Numbered from the stretch's first letter, positions 17,301 to 25,502 are shown. The stretch: 64,000 bases of DNA from an uncultured Lentisphaeraceae bacterium (GCA_949282555.1 CASDPK010000021.1:1-64000); one strand, 5' to 3'. Numbers and translations are program-made. Notes: generated by a model not told the origin, from the letters alone.

Positions 17301-17508
17301 GCGGCACGATGTCCTTGATCGTGCCGGCCAGCAGGTGGCCATAGTGCGGGAGACCGGTGGCGAAGGGGGGCCCGTCATAGAAGCGGAAGACGGGCGCATC
17401 CTTGCGCTGCGCCAAGCTCTTGGCAAAGGTGCCTTCCTCGGCCCAGAGGGCGAGCACGGATTCTTCGTTCTTGGAGAAATCGGGACGGTTGGATACAGGT
17501 TTGAACAT
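14374..17508 (-). CDS. ileS: Isoleucyl-tRNA synthetase, type 2 (eukaryote-like)
   Basis: Charges tRNA-Ile with isoleucine and edits valine. The 1044-residue class I synthetase has the HIGH-type motif GLPHYGHLLAG near residue 52, the CP1 editing domain, the KMSKR motif (KKMSKRLKNYPDP, near residue 600) and a long C-terminal DUF5915-type region. The 'KMSKRLKNYPDP' form and the absence of a C-terminal zinc finger mark the type 2, eukaryote-like enzyme, a group known for low sensitivity to mupirocin. The ATG at 17508 is chosen because the protein then begins MFKPVSNRPDFSKNEE, as in homologues. It is last in a probable aminotransferase-EIIA-ileS unit and is followed by a strong terminator. Confidence 0.96.
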   Translation of the reverse strand: MFKPVSNRPDFSKNEESVLALWAEEGTFAKSLAQRKDAPVFRFYDGPPFATGLPHYGHLLAGTIKDIVPRYQTMRGHYVERRFGWDCHGLPIEALAQDALGVSGAYEIRKHGVDAFNEQCRSMVLRYVSQWRETVTRMGRWVDFDNDYKTMQPAFMESVWWAFKQLWDQGRIYKSHRIMPYSWKLSTPLSNFEAGNNYKDVQDPAVTVRCRVTEGAHPAWGDEAYLLVWTTTPWTLLSNLAICAGPEIDYVAVRDKADGAVYILAEARLSAVFRKAESCEVLERFKGTALQGVRYEPIFPQYKDAPNAFVVLTDAYVTTTDGTGLVHNAPAYGEDDFRVCSAAGIELVDPLDEACAFIAPAPEAWRGRFCKDCDKDIIRELKAAGKLVHQSTIVHSYPFCDRTDSPLIYRAIDAWYVRVEDLHDRLTANNATVHWQPAAVGANRFGNWLRDAKDWNISRNRFWGSCLPVWVNEDDPDDMICVGSVAELEALSGQKITDLHKHFIDKVLIVRDGHTYRRTPEVLDCWFESGSMPYAQQHYPFSGKALEGFFPADFIAEGLDQTRGWFYTLLVLGTLLFGKAPYKNVVVNGLVLAEDGKKMSKRLKNYPDPNEIIQKYGADALRLYLINSPVVRAENLRFSENGVRQILRDLLIPWWNAYSFFVTYANADGFDEPEVARPDSTNVLDRWIVSSMETLIADVTSALDTYDLQRAVRPFVAFVDDLTNWYIRRSRRRFWKSEDDTDKRRAYRTLRYVLVQLSKVAAPFCPFVSEQIYRNLRGASDPESVHLCDFPVAEAAARDLRLEEDMALVQRVVSLGRQLRTDEDLKVRQPLARLRVASADAALRTALAGYADIVREELNVKDVAFDEDETAFATLSLKADFKALGPRFGAKMKAAAAAIAALGQEQAAALARGETVSLSIQGEEATLGPGDVVIRREPREGLVVAAEGDVVVALETALTPALVAEGLMREFVSKVQALRKEADLEVTQRIDIAVQADDEVSAALEAWQDTILEETQADALVFGEVPADPIDLNGHEIALAIDAH

Positions 17509-17600
17509 AAGGCTGGGGGGTTGACGTGAAAACGCTGGGCGGCACACGGGCGGGCCGCCGGGGAGGCCCCTTCGCGGGGCCCTTCCGGAGGTCTCCGGGA

Positions 17601-18056
17601 TCAGCCGCGGAGCACCGCGAGCACACCCTCGCGGTCAGTCGCGGCAATGATGGCCGCACGCTTCTCGGCATCCATGAGCGTGCGGCAGACGGTCGCCAAA
17701 AACGCGGTGTAGCCCGCACCCGCCGAGGGCGGCACAAGCAAAAGGATCACCACGTGCGTGGGCTGGCCGTCGGGCGCATCGGCCGCGAAACCGTCGCGGC
17801 TCACGCCGATGCAGCACGTCAGCTCCGCCACCACGTCGGTGCGGCCATGGGGAAGGGCGATCTCATCGGTCATCACGGTGGAAGCCGACATCTCGCGGCG
17901 GACGATGGCCTGCTTGGCCTCATCGCGCGCGGCCTCGGGCAACGCCCCGGCGGCCACAAGCGCGTCGGTCATCTCGGCGATGGCCCCGAAAATATCCTCG
18001 CTCTTCAGCGAATTGAGGACAACGGCCTTTTGGAGCATGGTGTCGTAGGTGTTCAT
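17601..18056 (-). CDS. PTS EIIA domain protein (fructose/nitrogen-regulatory type)
   Basis: A 151-residue stand-alone EIIA domain of the fructose/mannitol superfamily. The phosphorylated His is H70 within DEIALPHGRTD, and TVMTDEIALPHG fits the PtsN-like consensus. Single-domain EIIA proteins like this usually regulate (nitrogen or potassium signalling) rather than transport sugar; no EIIB or EIIC is nearby. The ATG at 18056 has AAGGA about nine bases upstream. It lies 23 bp after an aminotransferase gene on the same strand, which agrees with a link to nitrogen metabolism, but that link is inferred. Confidence 0.88.
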   Translation of the reverse strand: MNTYDTMLQKAVVLNSLKSEDIFGAIAEMTDALVAAGALPEAARDEAKQAIVRREMSASTVMTDEIALPHGRTDVVAELTCCIGVSRDGFAADAPDGQPTHVVILLLVPPSAGAGYTAFLATVCRTLMDAEKRAAIIAATDREGVLAVLRG

Positions 18057-18079
18057 ATCGGAAGGATCCTTTGCCAAAA

Positions 18080-19048
18080 TCAGAGATAACGCACGCGCAA
18101 GGCGGCGTTTTCGAGCGTATCGCGGGCGACGAGCGCGTCGAGCGCGCGGCCAATGGGCCCGGGCCGGCCGTCGCCCACGCGCCGCCCGTTGTATTCCACC
18201 ACCGAGGCCACATTCAGCGTGGTGCCCACCACGAGAATCTCATGCGCCTCGTAAAGCTCTTCCTCACGGATGGGACGGAACACCACACCCTTCAAGCGCC
18301 CATCCGCCTCCAACCCCTGCGCCAATTCGGAAACGCGCAACATCGTGGTGCCCGCCAACACCGCATCCAGCGGCGGAAACACCAAGCGCCCGCTTTTGGA
18401 GACAATCCCGACATTCTCCGTGGCCCCCTCCGTCACATGCCCGTGACCATCCACCCCCACCATGAAATCCACGTGCCACACATCGGCCTCCGCCCGCATC
18501 AACACATTGGGGACATAATTGCACGTCTTCGCCGTGGCGAAACACGGCGGCTTGGCCGGCACCTGACTCTTGCGCAGCGTCGCCCCCTCCGGCTTCCGCT
18601 CCATGAACGGCCTGCCCGCGCCATAAACCATCACATAAAGCGCCGTCCCCGAACTCTCCGACGGCGCCACCCCCATGCCGCCGGGCCCACGGCTCAACAC
18701 CACCCGCACCGAACACTCCGGCTGCCCCGCGCGCTCCAACGCCTCCAACACCTTCGCCCGCACCGCCTCCGGCCCCCGGCGAAACGTGAGGCCAATCTGA
18801 TACGCGCTCCGCTGGAGCCGCTGAAGGTGCGCATCGAGATTGTACACCGCGCCATCCAAGCACTTCATCGTCTCAAAGACGCCATCCCCGCGATGCACCA
18901 CGTGGTCGTCAAACGGCACCACCATCAGCGCCGGGTCCGTCACGTAAGCGTCCCAAAGGCTTGAATAAAAGAGATAATAAGGCACCTTCCCCGGGCGCAA
19001 GGACGCGCGCAGGGCCTCCGCAAAATCGCCGGCCTGAAGTTCCTTCAT
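18080..19048 (-). CDS. Class IV aminotransferase (BCAT / aminodeoxychorismate-lyase like)
   Basis: A 322-residue PLP enzyme of fold type IV. Family signs are VVPFDDHVVHRGDGVFETM near residue 42, the PLP-lysine region AKTCNYVPNVLM and the cofactor-binding EGATENVGIV, with LAGTTMLRV after it. The set fits branched-chain aminotransferase, D-amino acid aminotransferase or PabC; the sequence alone does not decide. The ATG at 19048 gives an N-terminus of normal length, and the longer frame upstream has no ribosome-binding site. It is the first gene of a possible operon with the EIIA protein and ileS. Confidence 0.85.
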   Translation of the reverse strand: MKELQAGDFAEALRASLRPGKVPYYLFYSSLWDAYVTDPALMVVPFDDHVVHRGDGVFETMKCLDGAVYNLDAHLQRLQRSAYQIGLTFRRGPEAVRAKVLEALERAGQPECSVRVVLSRGPGGMGVAPSESSGTALYVMVYGAGRPFMERKPEGATLRKSQVPAKPPCFATAKTCNYVPNVLMRAEADVWHVDFMVGVDGHGHVTEGATENVGIVSKSGRLVFPPLDAVLAGTTMLRVSELAQGLEADGRLKGVVFRPIREEELYEAHEILVVGTTLNVASVVEYNGRRVGDGRPGPIGRALDALVARDTLENAALRVRYL

Positions 19049-19201
19049 CTTAGGCTGTGGCTCCGTAAAACCGACCCTAGCATAACAAAAGTTCCGCTCC
19101 CCACGCAAAACGAAAGGCAACGCCCTCTCAGGGGAAAAGGGAAATCAAAGTACCTTTGGCATTTCCTCCAGGACATCTATCCCAACCCGATTTCCACGCC
19201 T

Positions 19202-19912
19202 TCACCGAGGACACGGTGAAGAAACGCGATGTTCCCAGATTTTGACATCTTTTCCGTAAGGGACAATCACGTCGAACGGCCACACACGGGAACGTTCACG
19301 CCCTCCAAGGCAAACGAGCGTCCCACTCAAATGGATTTCCGTCTCCGTCGCCGAAACGATGTTGCCCGTCACCGAGAGCCCGGAGTAATTCTCCTCTTTA
19401 TGGACATCCCGCCCCTTGAGATAGGAGATAGACTCACTTGATGGATCCTCCAAAGGCCGCGCAACCGTCAAACGAAACGGTTTTTCCTTTTCGTGAGTCA
19501 AGACCCTAAAATAAGGAAGTGAAACCACCGAACGTGGCGCGCCTGCGGTGACGGTGCGCGGGCTCTCCTTCAAGACCCTAAAATAAGGAAGTGAAACCAC
19601 CGAACGTGTCCCCGCGTCCGAAGCCTCCGCCATCGATTCCGGCTCTCCTTCCCTCCCATTCACAGCCGCTTCGGGCGTTTCCTTTTTCGCCCCCCATTGT
19701 TCCGATTCCTCCCAGCGGATGGACACCTGCACTTCATCAACGCCTCCCCCATCATCCGGTTTATCGACCCTCAACCGAATGGTTGAGACATAGGAATCGA
19801 ATTTCGGCGCACACTCCGAAGCGGCACCCCTTCCCCCCGCGCACCCCACCGCCATCATTGCCAACAAAAGCAATGAAGCGAGGCTTCCTCCAAAACCTTT
19901 CGCAATCTTCAC
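19202..19912 (-). CDS. Unknown lipoprotein with an internal duplicated segment
   Basis: A 236-residue predicted lipoprotein: a basic start, a hydrophobic core and lipobox VGCAGG (Cys24). The GTG start is supported by GAGGAGG just upstream. The middle contains two copies of RSVVSLPYFRVL, spaced 24 residues apart, encoded by an identical 38-bp DNA repeat. The rest shows beta-strand-like patterns (IRLRVDKPDD, VQVSIRWEE; IHLSGTLVCLGG). I recognise no family. The DNA identity of the repeats suggests a recent in-frame tandem duplication. It lies alone between the aminotransferase and purB. Confidence 0.7.
   Translation of the reverse strand: MKIAKGFGGSLASLLLLAMMAVGCAGGRGAASECAPKFDSYVSTIRLRVDKPDDGGGVDEVQVSIRWEESEQWGAKKETPEAAVNGREGEPESMAEASDAGTRSVVSLPYFRVLKESPRTVTAGAPRSVVSLPYFRVLTHEKEKPFRLTVARPLEDPSSESISYLKGRDVHKEENYSGLSVTGNIVSATETEIHLSGTLVCLGGRERSRVWPFDVIVPYGKDVKIWEHRVSSPCPR
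19499..19536. repeat. 38-bp repeat, copy 1
   Basis: Identical to 19571-19608; the period is 72 bp, so the repeat keeps the reading frame of the surrounding lipoprotein gene. It encodes RSVVSLPYFRVL. Confidence 0.95.
19571..19608. repeat. 38-bp repeat, copy 2
   Basis: Second identical copy of the 38-bp unit at 19499-19536, in the same orientation and inside the same gene. Confidence 0.95.
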
Positions 19913-19962
19913 TGCGCCTCCTCAGGTTCCAACCGCTCGGACGTTGGTTTCGGTGGCAAAAC

Positions 19963-21321
19963 TCAGCGGGCGATGGCCATCTGTGCGGCAAGCCCGATGT
20001 AGTCGGCGGGGGTCATGGCCGTGAGGCGGGCTTTGTCAGCCTCGGGGATCTCAAGCGTGGCAATGAAGTCGGCGAGGGCCTCGCGGGTCATGGCATGGCC
20101 GCGGGTGAGGGCTTTGAGCTTTTCGTAGGCGTTGGGGACGCCGTAGCGGCGCATCACCGTTTGGATGGGCTCGGCGAGGACTTCCCAAGCGTGGTTGAGA
20201 TCGGCGGCGAGGGCCTCCTCATTGGGGCTCATGCGGCCGAGGCCGCGGAGGGTGGAGAGGATCGCGATGAGGGTGTAGGCAAAGCCGGCGCCGACGTTGC
20301 GGATGGCGGTGGAGTCGGTCAAATCGCGCTGCATCCGGGAGACGGGGAGCTTGCGGGCGAGGTGGCCGAGGATCGCGTTGGCGAGGCCGAGGTTGCCTTC
20401 GGAGTTCTCAAAGTCGATGGGGTTGATCTTGTGGGGCATGGTGGAGGAGCCCACCTCCCCGGCGACGACCTTCTGCTTGAGATAGCGCATGGAAACGTAC
20501 ATCCACACGTCGCGGTCAAGATCGAGGAGCACCATGTTCCAGCGCTGGAGGGCGTCGAAGAGCTCAGCCATGCCGTCGTGGCTCTCGATTTGGGTGGTGT
20601 AGGGATTCTGCACGAGGCCAAAGCCCTCAATGACGCGGCGGGAAAGCGCGGGCCAATCCACATCCGGCGCGGCGGCGACGTGGGCGTTGTAGTTGCCAAC
20701 GGCGCCGTTCATCTTCGCGGGGAGCTCGGTGGCGTCGATCCGCGCGGCCTGCCGGCGGAGGCGGTGGACGAAGACGGCGAGTTCCTTGCCCAGCGTGGTG
20801 GGGCTGGCGGGCTGGCCGTGGGTGTGGGCGAGCATGGGCAGGGCGATGGTGTCGTTGGCCAAGGCGGCCAAGGCATCGGTGAGGCGGTCGCGTTCGGCGC
20901 GGAGGACGGCCAACCCATCGCGCAACTGGAGCGCGTGGGCCATGTTGTTGATGTCCTCGGAGGTGCAGGCAAAGTGGATGAACTCGCTCAGGTGGGCGCA
21001 ATCCTTGGGGAGGCGCTCACGGATGAGGTATTCCACGGCCTTCACGTCGTGGCGGGTGGTGGCCTCGATGGCCTTCACGCGCTCGGCGTCGGCCAGCGAA
21101 AAGCCATCGGCGATGGCTTGGATTTCGGCGCGCTGGGCGGGCGTGAGGGTGCCCGTTTCCGGGAGGCCCGGCGCGTCGCAAAGGGCGAGCAACCAGGCAA
21201 TCTCCACCCGCACGCGGCGCTGGATGAGGCCAAACTCGGAAAAGACGTCGCGCAGGGGCGCGGTCTTGTCGGCATAACGCCCATCAATGGGGGAGATGGC
21301 GGTGAGGGGGGAGAGGTCCAT
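19963..21321 (-). CDS. purB: Adenylosuccinate lyase
   Basis: PurB cleaves SAICAR and adenylosuccinate, releasing fumarate, in purine synthesis. The 452-residue protein is of the E. coli-like long class: it starts LTAISPIDGRYADKTAPLRD, has TSEDINNMAHALQLRD, the HTHGQPASPTTLGKEL active-site region and the signature loop GSSTMPHKINPIDFEN. A GGAG site lies seven bases before the ATG. A run of 13 G (21339-21351) sits in its leader, a likely slippage-prone site. It is flanked by the lipoprotein gene and dnaJ on the same strand, but is 57 bp from dnaJ. Confidence 0.96.
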   Translation of the reverse strand: MDLSPLTAISPIDGRYADKTAPLRDVFSEFGLIQRRVRVEIAWLLALCDAPGLPETGTLTPAQRAEIQAIADGFSLADAERVKAIEATTRHDVKAVEYLIRERLPKDCAHLSEFIHFACTSEDINNMAHALQLRDGLAVLRAERDRLTDALAALANDTIALPMLAHTHGQPASPTTLGKELAVFVHRLRRQAARIDATELPAKMNGAVGNYNAHVAAAPDVDWPALSRRVIEGFGLVQNPYTTQIESHDGMAELFDALQRWNMVLLDLDRDVWMYVSMRYLKQKVVAGEVGSSTMPHKINPIDFENSEGNLGLANAILGHLARKLPVSRMQRDLTDSTAIRNVGAGFAYTLIAILSTLRGLGRMSPNEEALAADLNHAWEVLAEPIQTVMRRYGVPNAYEKLKALTRGHAMTREALADFIATLEIPEADKARLTAMTPADYIGLAAQMAIAR

Positions 21322-21378
21322 GGGTGCTCCGGGGTTGCGGGGGGGGGGGGGACTGAAAGGAAAGGCGCCGGGCGGGAA

Positions 21379-22551
21379 TCACTTTTTCCCGCGGCGGGCC
21401 GCGAAACGCTGGGCGGCCTTCTGCTGTTTGGCGCGGGCCGGGAAGGTTTTGTCGGTCTCGGAGTCGCGGAGCTGTTCCAGGAGCTTGGTCTGCTCGCGGG
21501 AGAGCGCCTGCGGCGTCTCGACCTCAAGGATCACGTGCAAATCGCCCGTGGGGTAGCGGCCGATGGCGCGAACGCCCTGACCGCGGAGCCGCTGCACGGA
21601 ACCATTGGCGGTGCCGGGGCGGATCTTGAGGGTGGCCGTGCCGTTGGGGGTCTCCACGGCGACTTCGCCGCCGAGGGCCAACAACGTGGGCGAAACGCTC
21701 AGGCGGAGGATGAGATCCTGCCCTTCGCGCTCGAACAGGTCGCTCTCCTCCACGGAGCAGCGCAGATAAAGGTCGCCGCGGGGGCCATTGTTCGCGCCGG
21801 CGTTGCCCTTGCCGGCCACGCGCACGCTCATGCCATCGGCCACGCCGGCGGGAATGGGCACTTCCACCGTTTCGTCGGAGGCCACAAAGCCATCGCCGCG
21901 GCACTTCTTGCAGGGCTTTTCGATCACCGAACCGGTGCCACCGCACACGGGGCACGTCTGCTGCACGAACCCGAAGAAGCCGCCCTGCCCGCGGACCACG
22001 CCGGAGCCGCCGCAGTGTTTGCACGTCTCACGCTTGGAACCCTTCTCGGCGCCGGTGCCGCCGCAATCGGGGCAAGCCACGGCCGCGTGGATGCGCAGTT
22101 TCGCCACGGTGCCGAAGAGGGCATCCTCAAAGCTCAGGCGGATGCCTTGCTCGGTGTCTTCACCGCGCCGGGGGGCCGTGGGGTCGGCACGGCGGGCACG
22201 CCCGCCGCCGAAACCAAAACCGCCGCCAAAGCCGCCGCCGAAGAACTGGTTGAGGATGTCGTTCAGGTCGGCGCCGTGGGTGAAGTCGCGGTCGAAGTCG
22301 AATCCGCCGCCGCCAAAGGCGCCCTTCATGCCGTCGTGGCCATACTGATCGTAAAGCTGGCGCTTCTTTTCGTCGGAGAGGACTTCGTAGGCCTCGGAGG
22401 CCTCCTTAAACTTCTCCTCGGCCTCTTTGTTGCCTTGGTTGCGGTCGGGGTGCCACTTCATGGCGAGCTTGCGGTAGGCCTTCTTGATCTCCTCCGCGCT
22501 CGCGTTCTTGGCGACGCCAAGCACCTCGTAATAATCGCGCTTTCCCGCCAT
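21379..22551 (-). CDS. dnaJ: Chaperone DnaJ
   Basis: Hsp40 co-chaperone that stimulates DnaK ATPase. The 390-residue type I DnaJ has a J domain (residues 5-70, with [10 protein letters not shown] containing HPD), a Gly/Phe-rich linker, four CxxCxGxG zinc motifs ([32 protein letters not shown]) and the C-terminal substrate-binding region. The ATG at 22551 begins [13 protein letters not shown], the usual N-terminus. It starts one base after the grpE stop with GGAGG overlapping the end of grpE. dnaK is not in the window. Confidence 0.97.
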   Translation of the reverse strand: MAGKRDYYEVLGVAKNASAEEIKKAYRKLAMKWHPDRNQGNKEAEEKFKEASEAYEVLSDEKKRQLYDQYGHDGMKGAFGGGGFDFDRDFTHGADLNDILNQFFGGGFGGGFGFGGGRARRADPTAPRRGEDTEQGIRLSFEDALFGTVAKLRIHAAVACPDCGGTGAEKGSKRETCKHCGGSGVVRGQGGFFGFVQQTCPVCGGTGSVIEKPCKKCRGDGFVASDETVEVPIPAGVADGMSVRVAGKGNAGANNGPRGDLYLRCSVEESDLFEREGQDLILRLSVSPTLLALGGEVAVETPNGTATLKIRPGTANGSVQRLRGQGVRAIGRYPTGDLHVILEVETPQALSREQTKLLEQLRDSETDKTFPARAKQQKAAQRFAARRGKK

Positions 22552-22552
22552 C

Positions 22553-23164
22553 TTACGCCTCCTTCTCCGGCGCGGTCTCCGCCGTTTCCGGCGCACCCGA
22601 GGAAACGATCACTTGCGCCGGGCGCAACACCTTGCCGCCCAGCCGCCAGCCCTTCCGGAACTGCGCCGCCACGCACCCCTTGGGCACGGTGGCGTGGGGC
22701 GTCATGGAGAGCGCCTCGTGGGTCATGGGGTCGAAAGTGGTGCCCTCCGGCGCGTCGAGCACTTCCGCGCCCGACTGCTCCAGCGCCTTTCGGAAGCCCT
22801 CGGCGATCATCCGCACCCCCTGCACGAAGGGCGAATCCTCCTTGGCCGCCGCCAGCGCCATCTCGAATTGGTCAAACACGGGGATGAGGGTGCCGAGCAA
22901 GCGTTCGTTGGCGCGCGCCGTGCGCTCCTCCAGCTCGCGCGCTTGGCGCTTGCGCATGTTGTCGACGTCCGCCAACAGGCGGAGATAACGCTCCTTCGCC
23001 GCGGCAAGCTCCGCCTCGAGCGGATTCGGCGCCGCCGGTTCGGGCGTCTGCTCGGCGGGGGCGGCCTCAGCGGAAGGCTCCGCCCCGTCGGCTCCCTCAC
23101 ACGAAACCGTTGCCTCGGGGATCTGCTCTTCGGGATGGGTCTGCTGCGTCTCGTCGTCTGTCAT
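22553..23164 (-). CDS. grpE: Nucleotide exchange factor GrpE
   Basis: GrpE releases ADP from DnaK and acts as a thermosensor. The 203-residue protein has an acidic, low-complexity N-terminus (to about residue 50), a long coiled coil ([22 protein letters not shown]) and the beta-wing domain with FDPMTHEAL and [17 protein letters not shown]. It lies 16 bp after tRNA-Leu and one base before dnaJ, so all three are probably on one transcript from the promoter upstream of the tRNA. I see no HrcA CIRCE element before it. Confidence 0.95.
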   Translation of the reverse strand: MTDDETQQTHPEEQIPEATVSCEGADGAEPSAEAAPAEQTPEPAAPNPLEAELAAAKERYLRLLADVDNMRKRQARELEERTARANERLLGTLIPVFDQFEMALAAAKEDSPFVQGVRMIAEGFRKALEQSGAEVLDAPEGTTFDPMTHEALSMTPHATVPKGCVAAQFRKGWRLGGKVLRPAQVIVSSGAPETAETAPEKEA

Positions 23165-23180
23165 ATGAAAGCCTCTTTTC

Positions 23181-23264
<84 letters not shown>

Positions 23265-23281
23265 CCCTTGATTGTCGTGGA

Positions 23282-23290
23282 ATTATAGCA
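23282..23290 (-). promoter_or_regulatory. Extended -10 promoter for tRNA-Leu (and probably grpE-dnaJ)
   Basis: On the minus strand TGCTATAAT ends 17 nt before the tRNA 5' end, so the transcript would have a leader of about 10 nt. A weak TGCCGG lies 17 bp further up at the -35 position. Confidence 0.7.
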
Positions 23291-23407
23291 AAACGGGTGA
23301 ACCCCGGCAGATCTCCCGACAGCGGCGCGGAACGCTCCCCGTGCATACATGCGTATGCGCGGCGCACAAATGGCGCCGTTCCCGGGCACGCGGAGGCAAG
23401 GGCCGTT

Positions 23408-23413
23408 TATACT
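23408..23413 (+). promoter_or_regulatory. -10 box TATACT for the GH43-type gene
   Basis: TATACT is followed by AGGAAAGGAG and the ATG at 23432, giving a 5' leader of roughly 12 nt that contains the ribosome-binding site. Confidence 0.5.
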
Positions 23414-23431
23414 GTGAGGAAAGGAGTCACC

Positions 23432-24460
23432 ATGCAGCGTTTGATTGTTGGCTTGCCTATCCTCCTGGCCACGTTGTTCTGTCTTCCTTCCGCCCATGCG
23501 CAAATCACGCAACGCGAACGGCCGAAGGGATGGGAGAGGCTTGTGCCCGGGGCGCGTTTCGCCGACACGTTGTTGCCGATGCAAGGGCAGAAGCTTTCTT
23601 CGGACACGTGGGGCAACGCGTGCGTGAAGCCGCGCTTTTTGGACAATGGCATTGAGGACCGCACGTGGTCGTATTGGGGCGGCAACGTTCTCCGCGGGGA
23701 GGATGGCCTTTGCCACCTGATGGTCGCGGCATGGCGGGAGGACTCCCCGAAGGGACACATGGAGTGGCCCAACTCCATTGTCATTCACGCCGTTTCCACC
23801 AATCCCGTGGGGCCCTTCGTGCAAAAGGACACCGTGGGCAAAGGACACAATCCCGAGGTCTTTCGCTTGGCGGATGGGCGTTATGTGATCTACGTCATCG
23901 GGAAATATTACCTTTCATCCTCGCTCAATGGCCCATGGACGGAGGGGCGCTTTTCCTTCGATGCGCGTGACCGCCCAATCATCGAAGGGCTCTCGAATCT
24001 CACCTTCGCGCGGCGCGAGGATGGCTCTTTCCTGATGGTCTGCCGCGGGGGCGGTGTGTGGATCAGCCGGACGGGATTGTCGCCCTATCTCCAACTCAGC
24101 GATCGGCGGATTTATCCCGACATTCCCGGGAACTTTGAGGACCCTGTCGTTTGGCGTGACGATGTGCAATATCATGCCATCGTGAACGATTGGCGCGGAC
24201 GCATTGCCTACCATCTGCGCTCGGGCGATGGGCGCACCTGGGTCGTCGACCCCGGAGAGGCCTACCTGCCCGGCGTTGCCCGGCATCCCAATGGGCACGT
24301 TGAACAATGGTACAAATACGAACGCCCCAAAGTCTTTCAGGACGCGCGCGGGCGGGCCATCCAGATGAACTTTGCCGTCATCGACCACATCAAGTGGGAA
24401 GACAAGGGCGGCGACATCCACAGCTCGAAGAATATCGCCATCCCGCTCGATCCGGGCTGA
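23432..24460 (+). CDS. Secreted GH43-like glycoside hydrolase, N-terminal part (frameshifted)
   Basis: A secreted five-bladed beta-propeller hydrolase of the GH43/GH117-like superfamily, expected to act on plant or algal polysaccharide side chains. A signal peptide (MQRLIVGLPILLATLFCLPSAHA) precedes the propeller, where blades are visible as GGNVLRGEDGLCHLMVAAW, GHNPEVFRLADGRYVIYV, NFEDPVVWRDD and ERPKVFQDARG. The frame stops after KNIAIPLDPG, but homologous proteins as I recall them continue past this point with a sandwich domain. That domain is present here in another frame (24454-25068), so the gene looks broken by one missing base in GATCCGGGCTG. Ribosome-binding site AGGAAAGGAG supports the start. 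Confidence 0.82.
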   Translation: MQRLIVGLPILLATLFCLPSAHAQITQRERPKGWERLVPGARFADTLLPMQGQKLSSDTWGNACVKPRFLDNGIEDRTWSYWGGNVLRGEDGLCHLMVAAWREDSPKGHMEWPNSIVIHAVSTNPVGPFVQKDTVGKGHNPEVFRLADGRYVIYVIGKYYLSSSLNGPWTEGRFSFDARDRPIIEGLSNLTFARREDGSFLMVCRGGGVWISRTGLSPYLQLSDRRIYPDIPGNFEDPVVWRDDVQYHAIVNDWRGRIAYHLRSGDGRTWVVDPGEAYLPGVARHPNGHVEQWYKYERPKVFQDARGRAIQMNFAVIDHIKWEDKGGDIHSSKNIAIPLDPG

Positions 24461-25068
24461 CGCTCGACATCCTCGCCCCCGAAGTCTTGACGCCCGAGAC
24501 TCCTCGCATTCGTCTTCGCGTCGCGGCGGAGCCCGGTCTCAATCCGGCCCGCGACCTTGATGTGAAATCGCTTCGCTTCGGCACTTCGGCGGAGGTCAAC
24601 GATGGAGGCGGCGCCCCTGTCCTCGCCTCGGAGGTGGGAGCCGATGGAACGCTCGTGCTCACCTTCGATGGGGCCCTGGCAAACATCGGGCCGGAAGAGT
24701 TCGCCCCCAAACTGCTCGGGAAGCGCACCGATGGACGCCCGGCGTTTGGCTATGCGCGCCATCCTCAGTGGAAAGCCCCGCGATCGATCCTGACGGCACG
24801 GGCCCCGCAATTGAAGACCGGCAAAACCATGACCTATGCCGTCACCGTCCAGAACCTCGGCCTCGCGCCGTCCCCGAAGGGGGTCACCCTTCGCCTCATC
24901 TCCCCGGAGGGGCGCCTCCTCGCCGAAGGCCCCGTGCCTTCATTGGCCCCCTATGCCGAAGCCACGCTCTCGCTGCCGTTGGCCGCCGGGGCCCCCACGC
25001 AACGCCCCAAGCGCATCACCCTTACCTTCTCCACCCCCTCGGGCGTTCTTGCCACCGAGCGGCTGTGA
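24454..25068 (+). pseudogene. C-terminal domain of the GH43-like hydrolase, out of frame
   Basis: About 204 residues beginning GLTLDILAPEVLTPETPRI and ending LATERL. It has no start codon of its own and no ribosome-binding site, and it reads directly on from the upstream gene if one G is added to the GGG at 24454-24456. The region first shows LDVKSLRFGTSAEVNDGGG and KLLGKRTDGRPAFGYAR, which I associate with the tail of this hydrolase group. A second beta-sandwich (TYAVTVQNLGLAPSPKGVTL) resembles a CARDB-type adhesion module. Either the gene is truncated in life, or the sequence has a one-base error. Confidence 0.75.
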
Positions 25069-25090
25069 CGGGGACGACCCAGACGCAAAA

Positions 25091-25126
25091 ACAAGGGCGA
25101 CCCCCGCACGTGGGGGCCGCCTTTTT
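25091..25126. terminator. Bidirectional intrinsic terminator between GH43-like gene and panD
   Basis: A 10-bp stem (25096-25105 with 25112-25121, one G-T mismatch) is flanked by TTTTT on the plus side and, on the minus strand, by CTTGTTTTTG. It can therefore end both convergent transcripts. Confidence 0.9.
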
Positions 25127-25142
25127 CGTTGAACCAACCCTA

Positions 25143-25502
25143 TCAGTACGCCTTGGCGACGATGCGATTGTCCGCATCGAGCCGGACGACTTTGGGCTGA
25201 TGGGTGGGCGCCTCCTTGGCATCGACCTGGGCAAAGGCCATGACGATGAGGCGGTCGCCGACCTTCCCCATGTAAGCGGCGGCGCCATTGAGGCAGGCGA
25301 TGCGGGAACCGCGAGGCCCGGGGATGGCATACGTCTCAAGGCGCTGCCCATTGTCGAGATTGGCCACCAGGATTTTCTCGTAGGTGACGATGCCAACGGC
25401 ATCCATGAGATCCTCGTCAATCGTCAAGGAGCCAAGGTATTCAAGATCCGCCTGCGTGACGCGGAGGTGGTGGAGTTTGGCGTGGAGAAGTGTAAGCGTC
25501 AT
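25143..25502 (-). CDS. panD: Aspartate 1-decarboxylase (pyruvoyl-type)
   Basis: PanD makes beta-alanine from aspartate for pantothenate and coenzyme A. The 119-residue proenzyme self-cleaves between Gly24 and Ser25 (EYLGSLTIDEDLMD) to form the pyruvoyl cofactor. The other family segments, NGQRLETYAIPGPRGSRIACLNGAAA and VGDRLIVMAF, are complete. The N-terminus MTLTLLHAKLHHLRVTQADL fits the family. It lies 43 bp after the tricorn-like gene on the same strand and is followed by a strong terminator, so it probably ends the ABC exporter-protease transcript, an unusual partner set. Confidence 0.95.
   Translation of the reverse strand: MTLTLLHAKLHHLRVTQADLEYLGSLTIDEDLMDAVGIVTYEKILVANLDNGQRLETYAIPGPRGSRIACLNGAAAYMGKVGDRLIVMAFAQVDAKEAPTHQPKVVRLDADNRIVAKAY

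Noticed and set aside
14365-17529. A 1054-codon open frame on the plus strand opposite ileS
   Set aside because: It mirrors ileS exactly, has low-complexity Gly/Arg/Glu/Val composition and no family features. Long antisense frames are expected opposite GC-rich genes.
17509-17600. T-box or other tRNA-sensing leader before ileS
   Set aside because: The 92-bp gap has no T-box core sequence or specifier-loop-like structure that I can see, and it lies inside a probable operon.
19591-22887. A 1098-codon plus-strand frame over purB and dnaJ
   Set aside because: It runs across several well-recognised minus-strand genes and has the same shadow composition.
23265-23400. Small gene between tRNA-Leu and the GH43-like gene
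   Set aside because: Frames here are short, lack ribosome-binding sites and overlap the two divergent promoters.
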